From assembly GCA_964410125.1 (NCBI GenBank), contig CAYPGQ010000001.1:81513-145512 (forward strand): DNA of 64,000 nucleotides. The letters are read 5' to 3'. Position 1 is the stretch's first letter. Each line of letters begins with the position of its first letter. This document shows, piece by piece, positions 1 through 9,645 of the stretch. The notes under the pieces were generated by a model. The model did no database searches and was not told the DNA's origin. It saw only the letters and a list, made by a program, of their open reading frames with translations. Origin of the DNA: G020348385 sp964410125 (lineage in GTDB: Bacteria > Acidobacteriota > Aminicenantia > Aminicenantales > Aminicenantaceae). The position numbers were made by a program, and so were the translations under genes.

Positions 1-60
1 CACCAGCAAGATTAGCACGGGGAGGGTAAAATAGAGAATTTTCTTTTGCGGAACTCTCAT
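1..60 (-). CDS. N-terminus of an unidentified membrane or exported protein (partial)
   Basis: Only the first 20 codons lie in the window. They start at an ATG on the minus strand and encode a short basic head followed by a hydrophobic run (MRVPQKKILYFTLPVLILLV), which looks like a signal peptide or a first membrane segment. The start lies 12 bases downstream of the pdaD stop, so the two genes may share a transcript. No good Shine-Dalgarno sequence is visible in that gap. The function cannot be told from this much sequence. Confidence 0.5.
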   Translation of the reverse strand, partial: MRVPQKKILYFTLPVLILLV

Positions 61-72
61 ATCAAAATGGTA

Positions 73-525
73 TCACAAATCGCGATAAATCGCTGCAACG
101 GTTACGTTGGCTAGCTCGATCACTCTATGGGAAATAACTTTCATCTTTATTTCGCCGTTCCAACCGCGTGATTCCAACATCTCGGTCAGACCAACTCTTA
201 TTTCCTCCTCACAGTCTTCCTGACTGAATTCCCCTTTAGACTCGATGAACAATCCTCCCTGTTCTGTTTGGACCCATCCTAGACCAGCTGAAATGATCGC
301 ATTTGGCTTTTTACAACCGAAGCTGGCAATAACAACATGCAGAATATCCCCAATCTCATTTGACAAATGAGCTTTTCCGACTTCTTCGACAATAGAATTT
401 TTAGGGATGACCGAGCTTAACGGAATCAGGTTAAAGTTATGTATACCTGCTTCGAGCAGAGCCTTATCAAAGGCACTGAGCAAAGTCTTCCCTTCTCCCT
501 GTCCCCAGACAATATCTATTTTCAT
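73..525 (-). CDS. pdaD: Pyruvoyl-dependent arginine decarboxylase
   Basis: This 150-residue protein matches the PvlArgDC family, which converts arginine to agmatine and CO2 for polyamine synthesis. The family proenzyme cleaves itself between two serines to form the pyruvoyl group. Here the site is NLIPLSSVIP with Ser37-Ser38, in the expected place after the N-terminal strand and the GxxxLSAFDKALLEAGI segment. The length is within the usual 150-165 residues. A GGAG about 9 bases upstream supports the ATG. It may be co-transcribed with the truncated membrane protein at the window edge. Substrate preference (arginine) is inferred from family resemblance. Confidence 0.85.
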   Translation of the reverse strand: MKIDIVWGQGEGKTLLSAFDKALLEAGIHNFNLIPLSSVIPKNSIVEEVGKAHLSNEIGDILHVVIASFGCKKPNAIISAGLGWVQTEQGGLFIESKGEFSQEDCEEEIRVGLTEMLESRGWNGEIKMKVISHRVIELANVTVAAIYRDL

Positions 526-660
526 GATAGCTTACTCCATATTTCTCAAGCTTAAACAAAGAAAAAGTTTAATCATTTTGAAGCCTTACTGCAACCCATT
601 TTTATTTATTCATAACGCTCTATTTCGATTGGAATTTGACATCATCTTCGCTTCTGTGAG

Positions 661-2496
661 ATGTTGGAAAAAATGAATAAGAAGAAACTGTACTTATCCA
701 TATCTATTATTTTTATCATCTCTTTATGTCATGGAAGGTTCCAAGAGGACATGCCGGACCTCAGCAACGTCAAGATCATAACGACTCACGTGGCCGGCAA
801 TATCTACGTGCTCGAGGCGACAGGAGATGTGGCTGGCAACATCGCGGTTTCTGCAGGGCCGGATGGGATCCTTATGGTCGACACGCAATTCGCTCCCCTT
901 TCCGATTTAATCCGAGCCGAATTAAAAAAAATCACTAAAGGAAAGATCAAGTTCATAATAAACACGCACCATCATGCAGACCATACCCACGGCAACATGG
1001 CTCTCGGAAAATCTTCAATCATTATTTCCCATGCCAATGCGCAAAAACGGTTATTGCATATGCCTAGTGAAGCTCAGCCAACAATAACATTTGACAAACG
1101 GATATCCATCTTTTTCAACAGGGAAAAGATTAATCTCGTCCACTACCCACATGGCCATACTGACAATGATGTTGTTGTGTTCTTTACTAATTCTAACGTT
1201 ATCCACATGGGTGACCTCTGGAACTCCGGAATTTCCAGTTTTCCTACAGTCGATCTCGAGGCTGGCGGAAGTATTATGGGCATGTTGGAGAACATAAAGG
1301 AGCTGATCCGCATAATCCCGAAAGATGCAAAGATAATCCCCGGACACTATGAGCTTTCAGACCTTGACGACCTCAAATCCACCCGGGATATGCTACAGGA
1401 AACGATTGGCTTGGTAATGAAAAAAAAGTCTGATGGAAAAAGCCTTGAGGAAATCAAAAAAGAAGGATTTCCTCCTCGATATGATTCCTGGGGAACCGCT
1501 TACACAAATGCCGAGACATGGATTGAAAATATTTACCAGGGGTTGGATAAAGACCTACCGGCAGACATCATAAAAATTCAAAATACAGCAAAACGAATCT
1601 ATAAAAATAAAAAGGAATTTTGGGAGGCGGAATTCAATGGCGGCCATGTTATGGTCTACATTCCAGCAGGAGAATTTCCCATGGGCTCGGAAGAAGGATT
1701 GTCGAACGAAAGACCTGTTCACAAAGTTTTTCTAGAAGATTACTGGATGGGGAAATTTCCTGTAACAGTCGGACAGTTCAGAAAATTTGTAGAAGAAACC
1801 GGATATGTGACCGACGCAGAAAATGGGAATGGGTCTTGGCAATTCTGGGAAGGAGAGTGGGTAGTCAGACTGGACGGGAACTGGAAAAACACCTATTTCG
1901 AGCAGGGGGACGATCATCCCGTTGTCAGCGTGAGCTGGAACGATGCTGTGGCCTATTGCCATTGGCTTTCAAAAAAGACGGGATTGGATTTCAAATTACT
2001 AACAGCCGCTCAATGGGAAAAAGGAGCTCGCGGCACAGACAAACGGAAATTTCCCTGGGGGAATGAAAAACCAAAAGGCACCAATGCCAACTATGCGGAT
2101 ATCAATTACTGGAACAAATACAAAGATGCTCGACAACCGGACAAAAATATAAATGACGGTTATACAGAGACTTCACCGGTAGGTTCATATCCAAAGGGTT
2201 CATCACCTTATGGCCTGCTGGATATGGCTGGGAATGTGTGGGAATGGTGCCATGATGTCTTCCAAACCGATTATTACAACATTTCCCCTTATAAAAATCC
2301 ATTAGGACCTCCAAACACCGGCAAACCGGATCAGGAACGCGTTAATCGTGGAGGAGGGAGCTGGACGGATAGATCCGGCTTCATTACGCCGGAAGGAGGT
2401 CATAATCTGCGTTCTGCCGCTCGGACCGGGGACGGACAGAACAGCAGCGACGATCATATGGGATTCCGGATCTGTATGGATTATATCAAGCGCTAA
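661..2496 (+). CDS. Secreted metallo-beta-lactamase-fold hydrolase fused to a SUMF1/FGE-like domain
   Basis: The 611-residue protein starts with a signal peptide (about residues 5-25). A metallo-beta-lactamase domain (about 40-245) carries the ligands of a binuclear zinc site: THHHADH at 102-108, HGH at 164-166, Asp185 and His229. From about residue 328 to the end is a formylglycine-generating-enzyme (SUMF1) fold, with the start motif PAGEFPMGS and the late motif MAGNVWEWCHD. The FGE copper-binding cysteines expected after the GGSF/W motif are absent (GGGSWTDRSGF), so formylglycine synthesis is unlikely and the domain may be a binding module. The hydrolase substrate is unknown. An alternative start is the ATG at 673. 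The stop overlaps the convergent gene at 2493. Confidence 0.8.
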   Translation: MLEKMNKKKLYLSISIIFIISLCHGRFQEDMPDLSNVKIITTHVAGNIYVLEATGDVAGNIAVSAGPDGILMVDTQFAPLSDLIRAELKKITKGKIKFIINTHHHADHTHGNMALGKSSIIISHANAQKRLLHMPSEAQPTITFDKRISIFFNREKINLVHYPHGHTDNDVVVFFTNSNVIHMGDLWNSGISSFPTVDLEAGGSIMGMLENIKELIRIIPKDAKIIPGHYELSDLDDLKSTRDMLQETIGLVMKKKSDGKSLEEIKKEGFPPRYDSWGTAYTNAETWIENIYQGLDKDLPADIIKIQNTAKRIYKNKKEFWEAEFNGGHVMVYIPAGEFPMGSEEGLSNERPVHKVFLEDYWMGKFPVTVGQFRKFVEETGYVTDAENGNGSWQFWEGEWVVRLDGNWKNTYFEQGDDHPVVSVSWNDAVAYCHWLSKKTGLDFKLLTAAQWEKGARGTDKRKFPWGNEKPKGTNANYADINYWNKYKDARQPDKNINDGYTETSPVGSYPKGSSPYGLLDMAGNVWEWCHDVFQTDYYNISPYKNPLGPPNTGKPDQERVNRGGGSWTDRSGFITPEGGHNLRSAARTGDGQNSSDDHMGFRICMDYIKR

Positions 2497-3107
2497 AACG
2501 TCTTCCCGTTCATCCCTGTAAATTCTTTAAAGGCATCCAATACATCTTTGATAGCTTTTTTTGAACTGTTGTGAATTTTTTCCTTTTTATAGCCTTTGAC
2601 TCCGTTGTAGCGTAATTTGACTGTCTTGGCATTGCTGATCTTTTCCATCAAGTCAAATTCCTCCTGATTTGCTGCCACATCATAAACTTCGCAAATTCCC
2701 CTACTGGCAGTGTTTGGATTTCCACCAACAGGGTTTTCACCCATCTCGACTGTCTGAATTGTATTTCGCGGAGTAAGGATATATTCTTCATCATCGACAG
2801 TAAATATGTACTCTTTAATGAACAAATTGTCCGGCCCTTGATACAAGATAACCATACGTAAAAAGCATTGGTTATCTTCAATCCTTTTTCCGATATACGG
2901 GTAGATTTTTGTATTGCTTCCGCTACCTTTTTTATGCTTGTACCATATGATACCGTTTTTTTTGTCTATTTGGGATTTCAAATTATATTTCTTTTCAAAA
3001 TCTGATGAAAAAAGTGATAAAGATAAAAATAACACAAAAAACATCAGGGCTATAAACCCAATTTTACTCTTAAGAATTTGTTTGATATATAGATACAAAC
3101 GTTTCAC
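2493..3107 (-). CDS. Hypothetical membrane-anchored or exported protein
   Basis: The 204-residue product is not recognised. A hydrophobic segment at about residues 15-35 (IGFIALMFFVLFLSLSLF) looks like an uncleaved anchor or signal sequence. The rest is polar and lysine-rich with predicted beta character and two cysteines. The frame opens at a GTG at 3107 whose GGGAG lies too close. A TTG three codons later is better spaced from the same GGGAG and could be the real start. A stop codon just upstream excludes longer forms. It lies behind a terminator and overlaps the upstream convergent gene by 4 bases, so it is probably a single-gene unit. Confidence 0.6.
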   Translation of the reverse strand: MKRLYLYIKQILKSKIGFIALMFFVLFLSLSLFSSDFEKKYNLKSQIDKKNGIIWYKHKKGSGSNTKIYPYIGKRIEDNQCFLRMVILYQGPDNLFIKEYIFTVDDEEYILTPRNTIQTVEMGENPVGGNPNTASRGICEVYDVAANQEEFDLMEKISNAKTVKLRYNGVKGYKKEKIHNSSKKAIKDVLDAFKEFTGMNGKTF

Positions 3108-3134
3108 TCCCTAGTAACAATTTATCAAAAACAG

Positions 3135-3166
3135 AAAAAAAAGGGGGATTTAATCCCCCTTTTTTA
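3135..3166 (-). terminator. Rho-independent terminator of the Lrp-GWxTD-TPR-Oar operon
   Basis: A hairpin with complementary A/G and C/T arms (stem core AAGGGGGATT / AATCCCCCTT, loop about 4 bases) is flanked by A and T runs on both sides. It sits 35 bases past the stop of the TonB-dependent receptor. Because it is symmetric with flanking A and T tracts it could act in both directions. Confidence 0.8.
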
Positions 3167-3201
3167 TCTACTGGAACTTTAAATTAGAAAAAGTAAAAAA
3201 A

Positions 3202-6015
3202 TTAGAATATAAGCCGAACTCCTAATCTAAAGCGCCTGGGAGAAACAATATCCTGCGGATCCTGAAAGGGCCTTTCGGCCTCGGACCAGTCACTGGTAAC
3301 AACGTTGGTAATGGTGCCAGAGTTAAACACGTTGGCGATATCCACCATTGGACTTAATCTTACACTGCCGAGATTAAAGATCTTCTCCAATCTCAGGTCC
3401 AAAAGAAAAATATCAGGAAGTCGGTATTCACCTGTCTCGGTTGTTTTGAGCCACACGGTGTCACCCCTATCCCTGACATCTGTCCTTGCATTTCGCGCAT
3501 ATGGCATGCCACTGGAAAAGACAAAATTTGCACCTAAACTAACATCCCCTGGCATCAACCATGATCCCTGTATTTTTACCATATGAGTGGCATCATATGT
3601 CAGGCGACCGTCTATATTGGTCTGTAAATTACGGTCGAAGGAGAAGGCTCCTGAATTAGCAAAAGAGTTATCTCCATCAGAGTCGTGTTCGTTAGAGGAA
3701 GTACCCCAGGCTTTGCCGTAAAGATATGAAGCCTGCATCTGCCACCTGTTTGAAAAGCGCTTATTAAAGACCAATTCGATGCCACTGTATTTGGCGTATG
3801 GGGTGTAGCCTACCAAGCCGTTGAAATCACCTTGTATGGGATTATAGATTCGATAAACATGTTCGTCTGTGTCACTTGTAACTTCCCATACATCAAAGGT
3901 TTCACCAGTAGGATTTGATCCTTCATTATCGGTCCACTTATTAGACTCAAACTCTCCATTTGTTAAAACCATATCCAGGAGGTCGTGATTAGTGCGATAA
4001 ATGTAGTTAACCGCTACAGATAGATCTGCATTGAGAGCTCTTTCAACTCCAACTGTAAACTGATTCACATAGGGGAAGCTAATATCTTTACTCATCTCAA
4101 ACTTATGGGGATTCCACACATCGACAAAATCGAGTACGTATTCATCTTCGGGAAACGGATAACCTTCAAAATGTTCTCCGCTCTCTTCAAATTCCTCTTC
4201 TGACCACATATTCATAACCGAACCTATTACATACTCATATGCGCTTTCTCTTTCACCCATCCAGCTGTAAATAAAATTAATGAATGGATGATAATATTTT
4301 CCATAGTGAAATTTCAGAGCGGTTGAATTGTCGCCAAAAACATCATAGGTTATGCCGAGTCGTGGAGCGATCCCTAATTTGGGTTCAAAGACATTTCCCC
4401 TGTCCAGCGGATCTCCTTCCAGCTCACCTCTCCAAATGTTGAAGCGAATACCCGGATTAATAACCAGTTTTTCACCGATGGACCAGGAATCTTGGACATA
4501 AGCGGCCAAGCGCTTGTTTATTGGACGAACATCATATTCTGTCAAAACAGTTTTGGCGTAGGGCTCGCCATCGTAATCATAATAATTAGCCCAATTTCCA
4601 TCCTCATCCTTGCCGGCTGGACGGGCATAAGTCCTGCTGGGAGAGCGTTCCCACTCTACACCGAATTTAAAGTCATGGGAACCTCCTAAAAAATTTTCGG
4701 CATGGTGGCTCACAGATAAATTAGCCTGATTTCGGTTACGGTAGGCATCCCAGGGTCCCCAAAAATTTCCTGTTTGATAATCTATGACTTCATCTATATG
4801 CAGCGGATTTTCAGACTCTACTGTAGGGATATCTTTGATCAGCCAGTCAAAGCCGCTGAATTTAGCTTCCAAAAAAGTACGATCTGAAAAGATATGCAGC
4901 CAACTGAGATTATATGTTTTCTGGTCACGGCTTTCTCCACTGGCTGCCTCGGGGGACATCCAGGGACCCAGATCACGGTTTGTACTTTCAGAATTCAGAT
5001 ACTGGAAGTAACCAGAAAAGCGGTCCTTTGGACTTATTTGCCAAGTAAGTTTTCCAAAAAGCTTGATCCTGTTTCCAGTCCTATCCTCCTCCAGATCTTC
5101 GATATCTCCTCGACTCCTTGCGTATTCTAATGCGGAGTAAAACCATAATTTGTCTTTTACGATGGGACCGCCCAGGCTGAAATGGGCCTGATATGAATCT
5201 CTGAAAGTTGTCAGCAGATCCGGGTCATCGGAATTATCACTGACCCAGTTTCCCAAACCACCGTAAAGGTCAACAACACCGTGGAAATTATTTCCGCCGG
5301 ATTTGGTTATAGTGTTCATAATGAGCCCATTAAATCCGTCGTATTCGGCCGGAGATCCTAATCCCATGACATTGACCTCTTCGACAGTGTTGAAATCCAG
5401 ATCTGTATCAAGAACACCACCTTCAGGATTATTCACTCCAACACCATCAACCTGGAACATTACTCCGTTATTATTTCCTCCAAATGCGACTGCCCGTTCA
5501 GTGGATTCGGTTCCAATGGTTCCGGGAACGAGCGTAATTAGACTTCCGACATCTCTCCCAACTGGAAGACTATTGATGAACTCTTTTGACATGTTCGTTA
5601 CAGATGTTTGTGAATCTTTAACATCGATAAGAGGAGCTACTCCAAGGACCTCGATAGATTCGCTGAGCGTGCCTATTGTAAGAACAAAGTCTACGGTCAG
5701 CGTCATTCCTACCGAAAGGCGGACACCTTCTTTCTTTTGTGGATTGAATCCATCTAGCTTGGCTTCAATTTCGTAAATTCCAGGAAGAAGAGCGACGAAC
5801 CGGAATTTGCCAGTTATGCTGGTGAAAACACCTTGAGTGCCTCCTATAAGAGAAGGAGACGAAATTGAGACCGTTACACCGGGAAGGCCTTCTCCCTCTG
5901 GAGTTACTACTTTCCCTTCAATCGCACCATTTTCTTGGGACTGAGAGAACGTCAGCGAACAGAGAATCGCCAAAAGATAAAATAAGACTAAAAACATTTT
6001 TACAAATTTTTTCAT
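3202..6015 (-). CDS. Oar-like TonB-dependent outer-membrane receptor with carboxypeptidase-regulatory-like domain
   Basis: The 937-residue protein has a signal peptide (about 1-25) and then a carboxypeptidase-regulatory-like beta-sandwich (about 30-115, motifs GAIEGKVVTPEGEGLPGVTV and LPGIYEIEAKLDGF). A TonB plug region follows (about 125-240, with VDGVGVNNPEGG), and then a long beta-barrel ending in RLGVRLIF, as expected for an outer-membrane protein with a terminal phenylalanine. This architecture is that of Oar-like receptors, which in Acidobacteria and relatives are numerous and of mostly unknown substrate. AAGGAG sits 6 bases before the ATG. It lies 150 bases after the TPR gene and ends at a strong terminator, so it is probably the last gene of the operon starting at 9514. 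Confidence 0.85.
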   Translation of the reverse strand: MKKFVKMFLVLFYLLAILCSLTFSQSQENGAIEGKVVTPEGEGLPGVTVSISSPSLIGGTQGVFTSITGKFRFVALLPGIYEIEAKLDGFNPQKKEGVRLSVGMTLTVDFVLTIGTLSESIEVLGVAPLIDVKDSQTSVTNMSKEFINSLPVGRDVGSLITLVPGTIGTESTERAVAFGGNNNGVMFQVDGVGVNNPEGGVLDTDLDFNTVEEVNVMGLGSPAEYDGFNGLIMNTITKSGGNNFHGVVDLYGGLGNWVSDNSDDPDLLTTFRDSYQAHFSLGGPIVKDKLWFYSALEYARSRGDIEDLEEDRTGNRIKLFGKLTWQISPKDRFSGYFQYLNSESTNRDLGPWMSPEAASGESRDQKTYNLSWLHIFSDRTFLEAKFSGFDWLIKDIPTVESENPLHIDEVIDYQTGNFWGPWDAYRNRNQANLSVSHHAENFLGGSHDFKFGVEWERSPSRTYARPAGKDEDGNWANYYDYDGEPYAKTVLTEYDVRPINKRLAAYVQDSWSIGEKLVINPGIRFNIWRGELEGDPLDRGNVFEPKLGIAPRLGITYDVFGDNSTALKFHYGKYYHPFINFIYSWMGERESAYEYVIGSVMNMWSEEEFEESGEHFEGYPFPEDEYVLDFVDVWNPHKFEMSKDISFPYVNQFTVGVERALNADLSVAVNYIYRTNHDLLDMVLTNGEFESNKWTDNEGSNPTGETFDVWEVTSDTDEHVYRIYNPIQGDFNGLVGYTPYAKYSGIELVFNKRFSNRWQMQASYLYGKAWGTSSNEHDSDGDNSFANSGAFSFDRNLQTNIDGRLTYDATHMVKIQGSWLMPGDVSLGANFVFSSGMPYARNARTDVRDRGDTVWLKTTETGEYRLPDIFLLDLRLEKIFNLGSVRLSPMVDIANVFNSGTITNVVTSDWSEAERPFQDPQDIVSPRRFRLGVRLIF

Positions 6016-6166
6016 TTTAACTCCTTAAATTTAGTTTTCTTAGATGTATATTAATCCCTCAATGTGAACAAAGTAACAAAAATTTTTGCTTCAACATCCT
6101 ATACGTTAAGCAATTTAGCTAATATAAGAGTAAAAGTCAAGATATTTGGGAAAAAAGTTGCAAATA

Positions 6167-7102
6167 TCACTTCAAACTCTCTATTATTTTTTCGGCAATA
6201 GGCGCATTCTTGTTTTTTGGATCCAACTTGATAAACTTCTGAAGATGCTCTTTTGCTCTTTCAGATTCCCCCTGGCCGATAGAGATGATTCCGAGATGAT
6301 AATAGGCATCAGCATACTCTTCATCCAGTGAGAGTAAGTTTTCGAACACAGTTTTAGCTTCCGTGCTTTTTCCAAGATTTATCAACACCACACCAAAGTT
6401 ATAATGGGTTGTGATATCTTGATCACCCAATTCAACAGATTTTTGATAAAATTCTCTGGCTTTTTCGTAGTTCTGCTGCCTCGCATGGATCTTGGCAGTC
6501 CTAGCATAAGGAAGTACAAAATCAGGCTTGAGTTCAATGGTTTTCTGATAATCTAAAATGGCTTCTTCTGCGTTGCTATTTTTTTCTTGAGCTAGCCCTC
6601 TGTAAAAATAGGGCAAGGGATTGGCTTGATCTTCTGATATCAGTTCTGAAAATTTCCTGACAGCATCTTCATATATGCCTTTTTCTAACAGGGCCATCGC
6701 TTCTTTTGCCTTTTTCACAGATTCAGGAACCCGGCTGATCGAGTTTTCAAGAATCCTAAGCTCAAAATCAGTCTGAATTGTATCGCCAAGTCTCACTCGT
6801 ATTGTTTTTGATGTGGGCAGAAATCCTTCTTTTTCAATAGTGAATTTGTAATACCCAGGCGTTAGGCCTCCTTTATAATAATTTCCTTTTTTATCCGATC
6901 GAAGCTCATATTTCATTGCGTCATTTTTTGAGTTCACCAAGATTATTTTGACTTTGGCTATAGCTTTACCTGTCTTGGCATCCTTTACGAATCCTTTTAC
7001 GGCACCAGTAGTGCCGCTTTGGGATCCTATAAAAAAAACACATAAGTAACAAACAAGAAAAATGAACAAAATCAAATGGGTAAACTTGTTGTGTACTCTC
7101 AT
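6167..7102 (-). CDS. Exported protein with carboxypeptidase-regulatory-like domain and TPR repeats
   Basis: The 311-residue protein has an N-terminal hydrophobic export segment (about 9-28) and a carboxypeptidase-regulatory or PEGA-like beta domain (about 33-115: GAVKGFVKDAKTGKAIAKVKI, LTPGYYKFTIEKEGF). From about residue 125 it carries some five TPR units (for example PYFYRGLAQEKNSNAEEAI and DAYYHLGIISIGQGESERA). It probably acts as a periplasmic scaffold. Its ATG overlaps the stop of the GWxTD gene (ATGA), which indicates translational coupling. It shares the regulatory-like domain type with the Oar receptor that follows. Confidence 0.75.
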   Translation of the reverse strand: MRVHNKFTHLILFIFLVCYLCVFFIGSQSGTTGAVKGFVKDAKTGKAIAKVKIILVNSKNDAMKYELRSDKKGNYYKGGLTPGYYKFTIEKEGFLPTSKTIRVRLGDTIQTDFELRILENSISRVPESVKKAKEAMALLEKGIYEDAVRKFSELISEDQANPLPYFYRGLAQEKNSNAEEAILDYQKTIELKPDFVLPYARTAKIHARQQNYEKAREFYQKSVELGDQDITTHYNFGVVLINLGKSTEAKTVFENLLSLDEEYADAYYHLGIISIGQGESERAKEHLQKFIKLDPKNKNAPIAEKIIESLK

Positions 7103-9087
7103 TGAGTTACTCCTGATCGAAGTTTTTCTTCTTTCTTGATTGCAGATTCATTTTGTATTTTTTTGGCCCTGTCAAAATACACTTTGGCTTTTTCTCTCTC
7201 TCCCAATGAGAGAAAAATGGCCCCGAGAACTTGATTGATTTTGACAGTATCTCCATAGTTCCTAAGCTGCTCAAAGTATTCTGCGGCTTTTTCCAATTGT
7301 TTGAGTTCTAAGGAAGAATTGCCAAGGAGAAGGAGGACAGAATAGTCTTTTGTGACATTTTCTCCTCCGAGAAGTTCAACAACTTTTTCGTAATCCTTGT
7401 TTCGATAATATGCACGCGAGATGACAGGAAGCGTTTTTGCATTCCATAACTCTTGTGGCAGTTTATTAAAGTATTCAATGGCAGTTTCCAGATCATCAAT
7501 ATTCAAGTACTGCCGAGCCAATTCAAATATATAGGAATTCCCGGATGAAGGCGTATCAGACCACTCAAACCATCTCGGTTTTTCTATAATCAAGGGAAGA
7601 ACAGCTATGATTTTTTTATAAATTTCAGTACTCTCGTGTTTAACTATCAAATGGTAGTGGCTTGACCTCAAATCTGCCAAAGGATGTTTAAAAACATAGT
7701 AGCTGCCTTGTTTCTCGATATCTGTTATCTCGACAACATCACTTTCATCGTCAAACCGGACGAGTTGGACATCGGGTTTCTTCTCCGTCAATACTATTCC
7801 CACTATTGAATCGGTTTTATTGAATCCTAATCTCGGATCAGAAAATATTTTATGCCGGTCGGTACAAAAAGGCATATAATTGTCAGAATGGATTTTTTCC
7901 GCTTTATAACCCACCAAAACAGGAACAGTTTGATCTGAAATATTAACCTTCTCCTTATGGCTAAAAAATTCTTCCTTGGTCTTATTTAAAAATACTATGC
8001 TGACATTAAAATCCCCCTCTATGATCGGCACAAAATCTCTGAATATGGCCTTATTATCTTCAATATTTTTTTGCTCATGGTCTGTGAGTCGAAATTCAAT
8101 TTTTCTTTCTTTCTGATATATAGTCCTTCCATCAAGATCTGCTATTCTTAAGGTAACCTGCAAATTTGCTGTATGCAGGTTATCCGCAACCTTTATTGTG
8201 TGAATAACATCAGGCATTATGGCGTAATTCAAGAATTTATTCCCTCTATTCTCACTTATGGATATTTGTCCGGATCCTCCAACTTCATTTACCGAATATG
8301 ATACATCTACAATCCCTTCGACGGATCCAAAATTTCGAAGATAGTTATTTGCCGCTTCTTTTTCAGGTAAAGAAAATATTTGTGCAAAAACGAAGTTCGA
8401 CGAGGTGGCTGATGCCGGAAAATTGGGACTGCCCTCTCCCGGGATAACTGACAAAGTGGCTTGGGCAAGTTCAGAGTAACTTCCACTGATCTCTCTATAA
8501 GCGCTAAGTCGAGAAATTTTACCGGAATTATAACTTGGGGAAAGGATATCTATAGCCGAATGAATTCCTGGATAAAACAACTCATAGTCCCCAACATCTC
8601 TTCTTTTATAGAATAGCAGATTCATAACCGGCGGCAGCCCCGGTCTTTCCTCAGAATGATATGTCCATAATTCGCACTCTACCATCTGTTCGGCCCCGAC
8701 ATAGTTGCTCCTCTCGAACGGCTTACCCAAAATCATGTATATTCTCCCTCGATCGGATCTAATTCCGCGCAAACGGTTTTTCACGTAGCTGAGCCGTTTA
8801 TAGTAATCTAATTTATACTCATTTTGAGGCGTTTTGAGCTCAGGATCTCTAGCTCTCCAGAACGAGTTAATAAACCTCATCCTGTCTTCTTCTGTCTTCA
8901 AGCTTTTAAATACTTTTTCTTCTGCTTTAGTGATGATTGGCTCTACATCTTCCAGCCATTGCTGCCAAGACTCTGCTTCTTGACTAAAGACAGAAGCAAA
9001 GCTTAAAAAAGATAGGGCGAGGATAAAAAGAGGGTATCTCAACAATTCTGAACCAGAAAATTTACTCCAGGAGCGGGCGCTTCTCAT
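7099..9087 (-). CDS. GWxTD domain-containing protein with C-terminal TPR repeats
   Basis: The 662-residue protein has a signal-like segment (about 14-36, ending SVFSQ). The N-terminal region (about 40-170) fits the GWxTD family, including MRFINSFWRARDPELKTPQN and the turn LRGIRSDRGRIYMILGKP. The middle is beta-rich. TPR-like helices lie at about 515-650 (for example ELARQYLNIDDLETAIEYF). The family is common in Acidobacteria and Aminicenantes and has no established function. The ATG at 9087 overlaps the Lrp gene by 26 bases. An in-frame TTG before LRYPLFI would avoid most of that overlap, so the start is uncertain. Confidence 0.75.
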   Translation of the reverse strand: MRSARSWSKFSGSELLRYPLFILALSFLSFASVFSQEAESWQQWLEDVEPIITKAEEKVFKSLKTEEDRMRFINSFWRARDPELKTPQNEYKLDYYKRLSYVKNRLRGIRSDRGRIYMILGKPFERSNYVGAEQMVECELWTYHSEERPGLPPVMNLLFYKRRDVGDYELFYPGIHSAIDILSPSYNSGKISRLSAYREISGSYSELAQATLSVIPGEGSPNFPASATSSNFVFAQIFSLPEKEAANNYLRNFGSVEGIVDVSYSVNEVGGSGQISISENRGNKFLNYAIMPDVIHTIKVADNLHTANLQVTLRIADLDGRTIYQKERKIEFRLTDHEQKNIEDNKAIFRDFVPIIEGDFNVSIVFLNKTKEEFFSHKEKVNISDQTVPVLVGYKAEKIHSDNYMPFCTDRHKIFSDPRLGFNKTDSIVGIVLTEKKPDVQLVRFDDESDVVEITDIEKQGSYYVFKHPLADLRSSHYHLIVKHESTEIYKKIIAVLPLIIEKPRWFEWSDTPSSGNSYIFELARQYLNIDDLETAIEYFNKLPQELWNAKTLPVISRAYYRNKDYEKVVELLGGENVTKDYSVLLLLGNSSLELKQLEKAAEYFEQLRNYGDTVKINQVLGAIFLSLGEREKAKVYFDRAKKIQNESAIKKEEKLRSGVTQ

Positions 9088-9514
9088 CTTTAATCACATT
9101 GAGAACGACATGAGTGACAACTCTTTCGATGTGCGGCACCGTTAGTTTTGTCTTTAAAAAATTGTCCAGCTCTTTACGCTCCTTAAAATAGCAGATGAGG
9201 ATTGCCTCCCACTCTCCTGTAATATCGAATATCAACTTGACCGGAGGCAAATCCTTTAATGCCTTATAAACACTTTTCAGCTTTCCATGAGCAATACGTA
9301 AAGCCACGATAGCAACGAGGTCAAAACCAAGCATGACTTCGTCCACATCAGGGATGTAGCCCTTCAAAAGACCGGACTTTTCCATTTTTTTAACGTTGTT
9401 ATAAACAGCTGTTGTTGACGTCTCAACTTCCTTTGCCACGCTTCGAAAGCTTTTTCTGGCATTCTCAGTAAGAGAGATTAATATCTTTCGTTCTAATTCG
9501 CTTATCATTTTCAC
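9062..9514 (-). CDS. Lrp/AsnC family transcriptional regulator
   Basis: The 150-residue protein has an N-terminal winged helix-turn-helix (about 5-55: LERKILISLTENARKSF, then SVAKEVETSTTAVYNNVKKME) and a C-terminal RAM ligand-binding domain (about 65-145, DITGEWEAILICYFK). Lrp/AsnC proteins act as DNA-binding oligomers that respond to amino acids or related ligands. AGAGGTGAAA precedes the ATG. It is first in the operon with the GWxTD, TPR and Oar genes and overlaps the second, so it probably controls that operon. The ligand is unknown. Confidence 0.85.
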   Translation of the reverse strand: MKMISELERKILISLTENARKSFRSVAKEVETSTTAVYNNVKKMEKSGLLKGYIPDVDEVMLGFDLVAIVALRIAHGKLKSVYKALKDLPPVKLIFDITGEWEAILICYFKERKELDNFLKTKLTVPHIERVVTHVVLNVIKDEKRPLLE

Positions 9515-9645
9515 CTCTTTTTTTAAAATTACAAGAAAATCAATAAAATGTAAAGTTTAAAAGGTATTTTCCTGAATACTATTCTCCAAATATACTTAAA
9601 TAATCACATCTTTAAACTAATTATACCATAAAGACCTAACCTGTA

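Noticed and set aside
2042..2496. Formylglycine-generating (sulfatase-activating) activity of the C-terminal SUMF1 domain
   Set aside because: The required cysteines are missing and no sulfatase gene is in the window.
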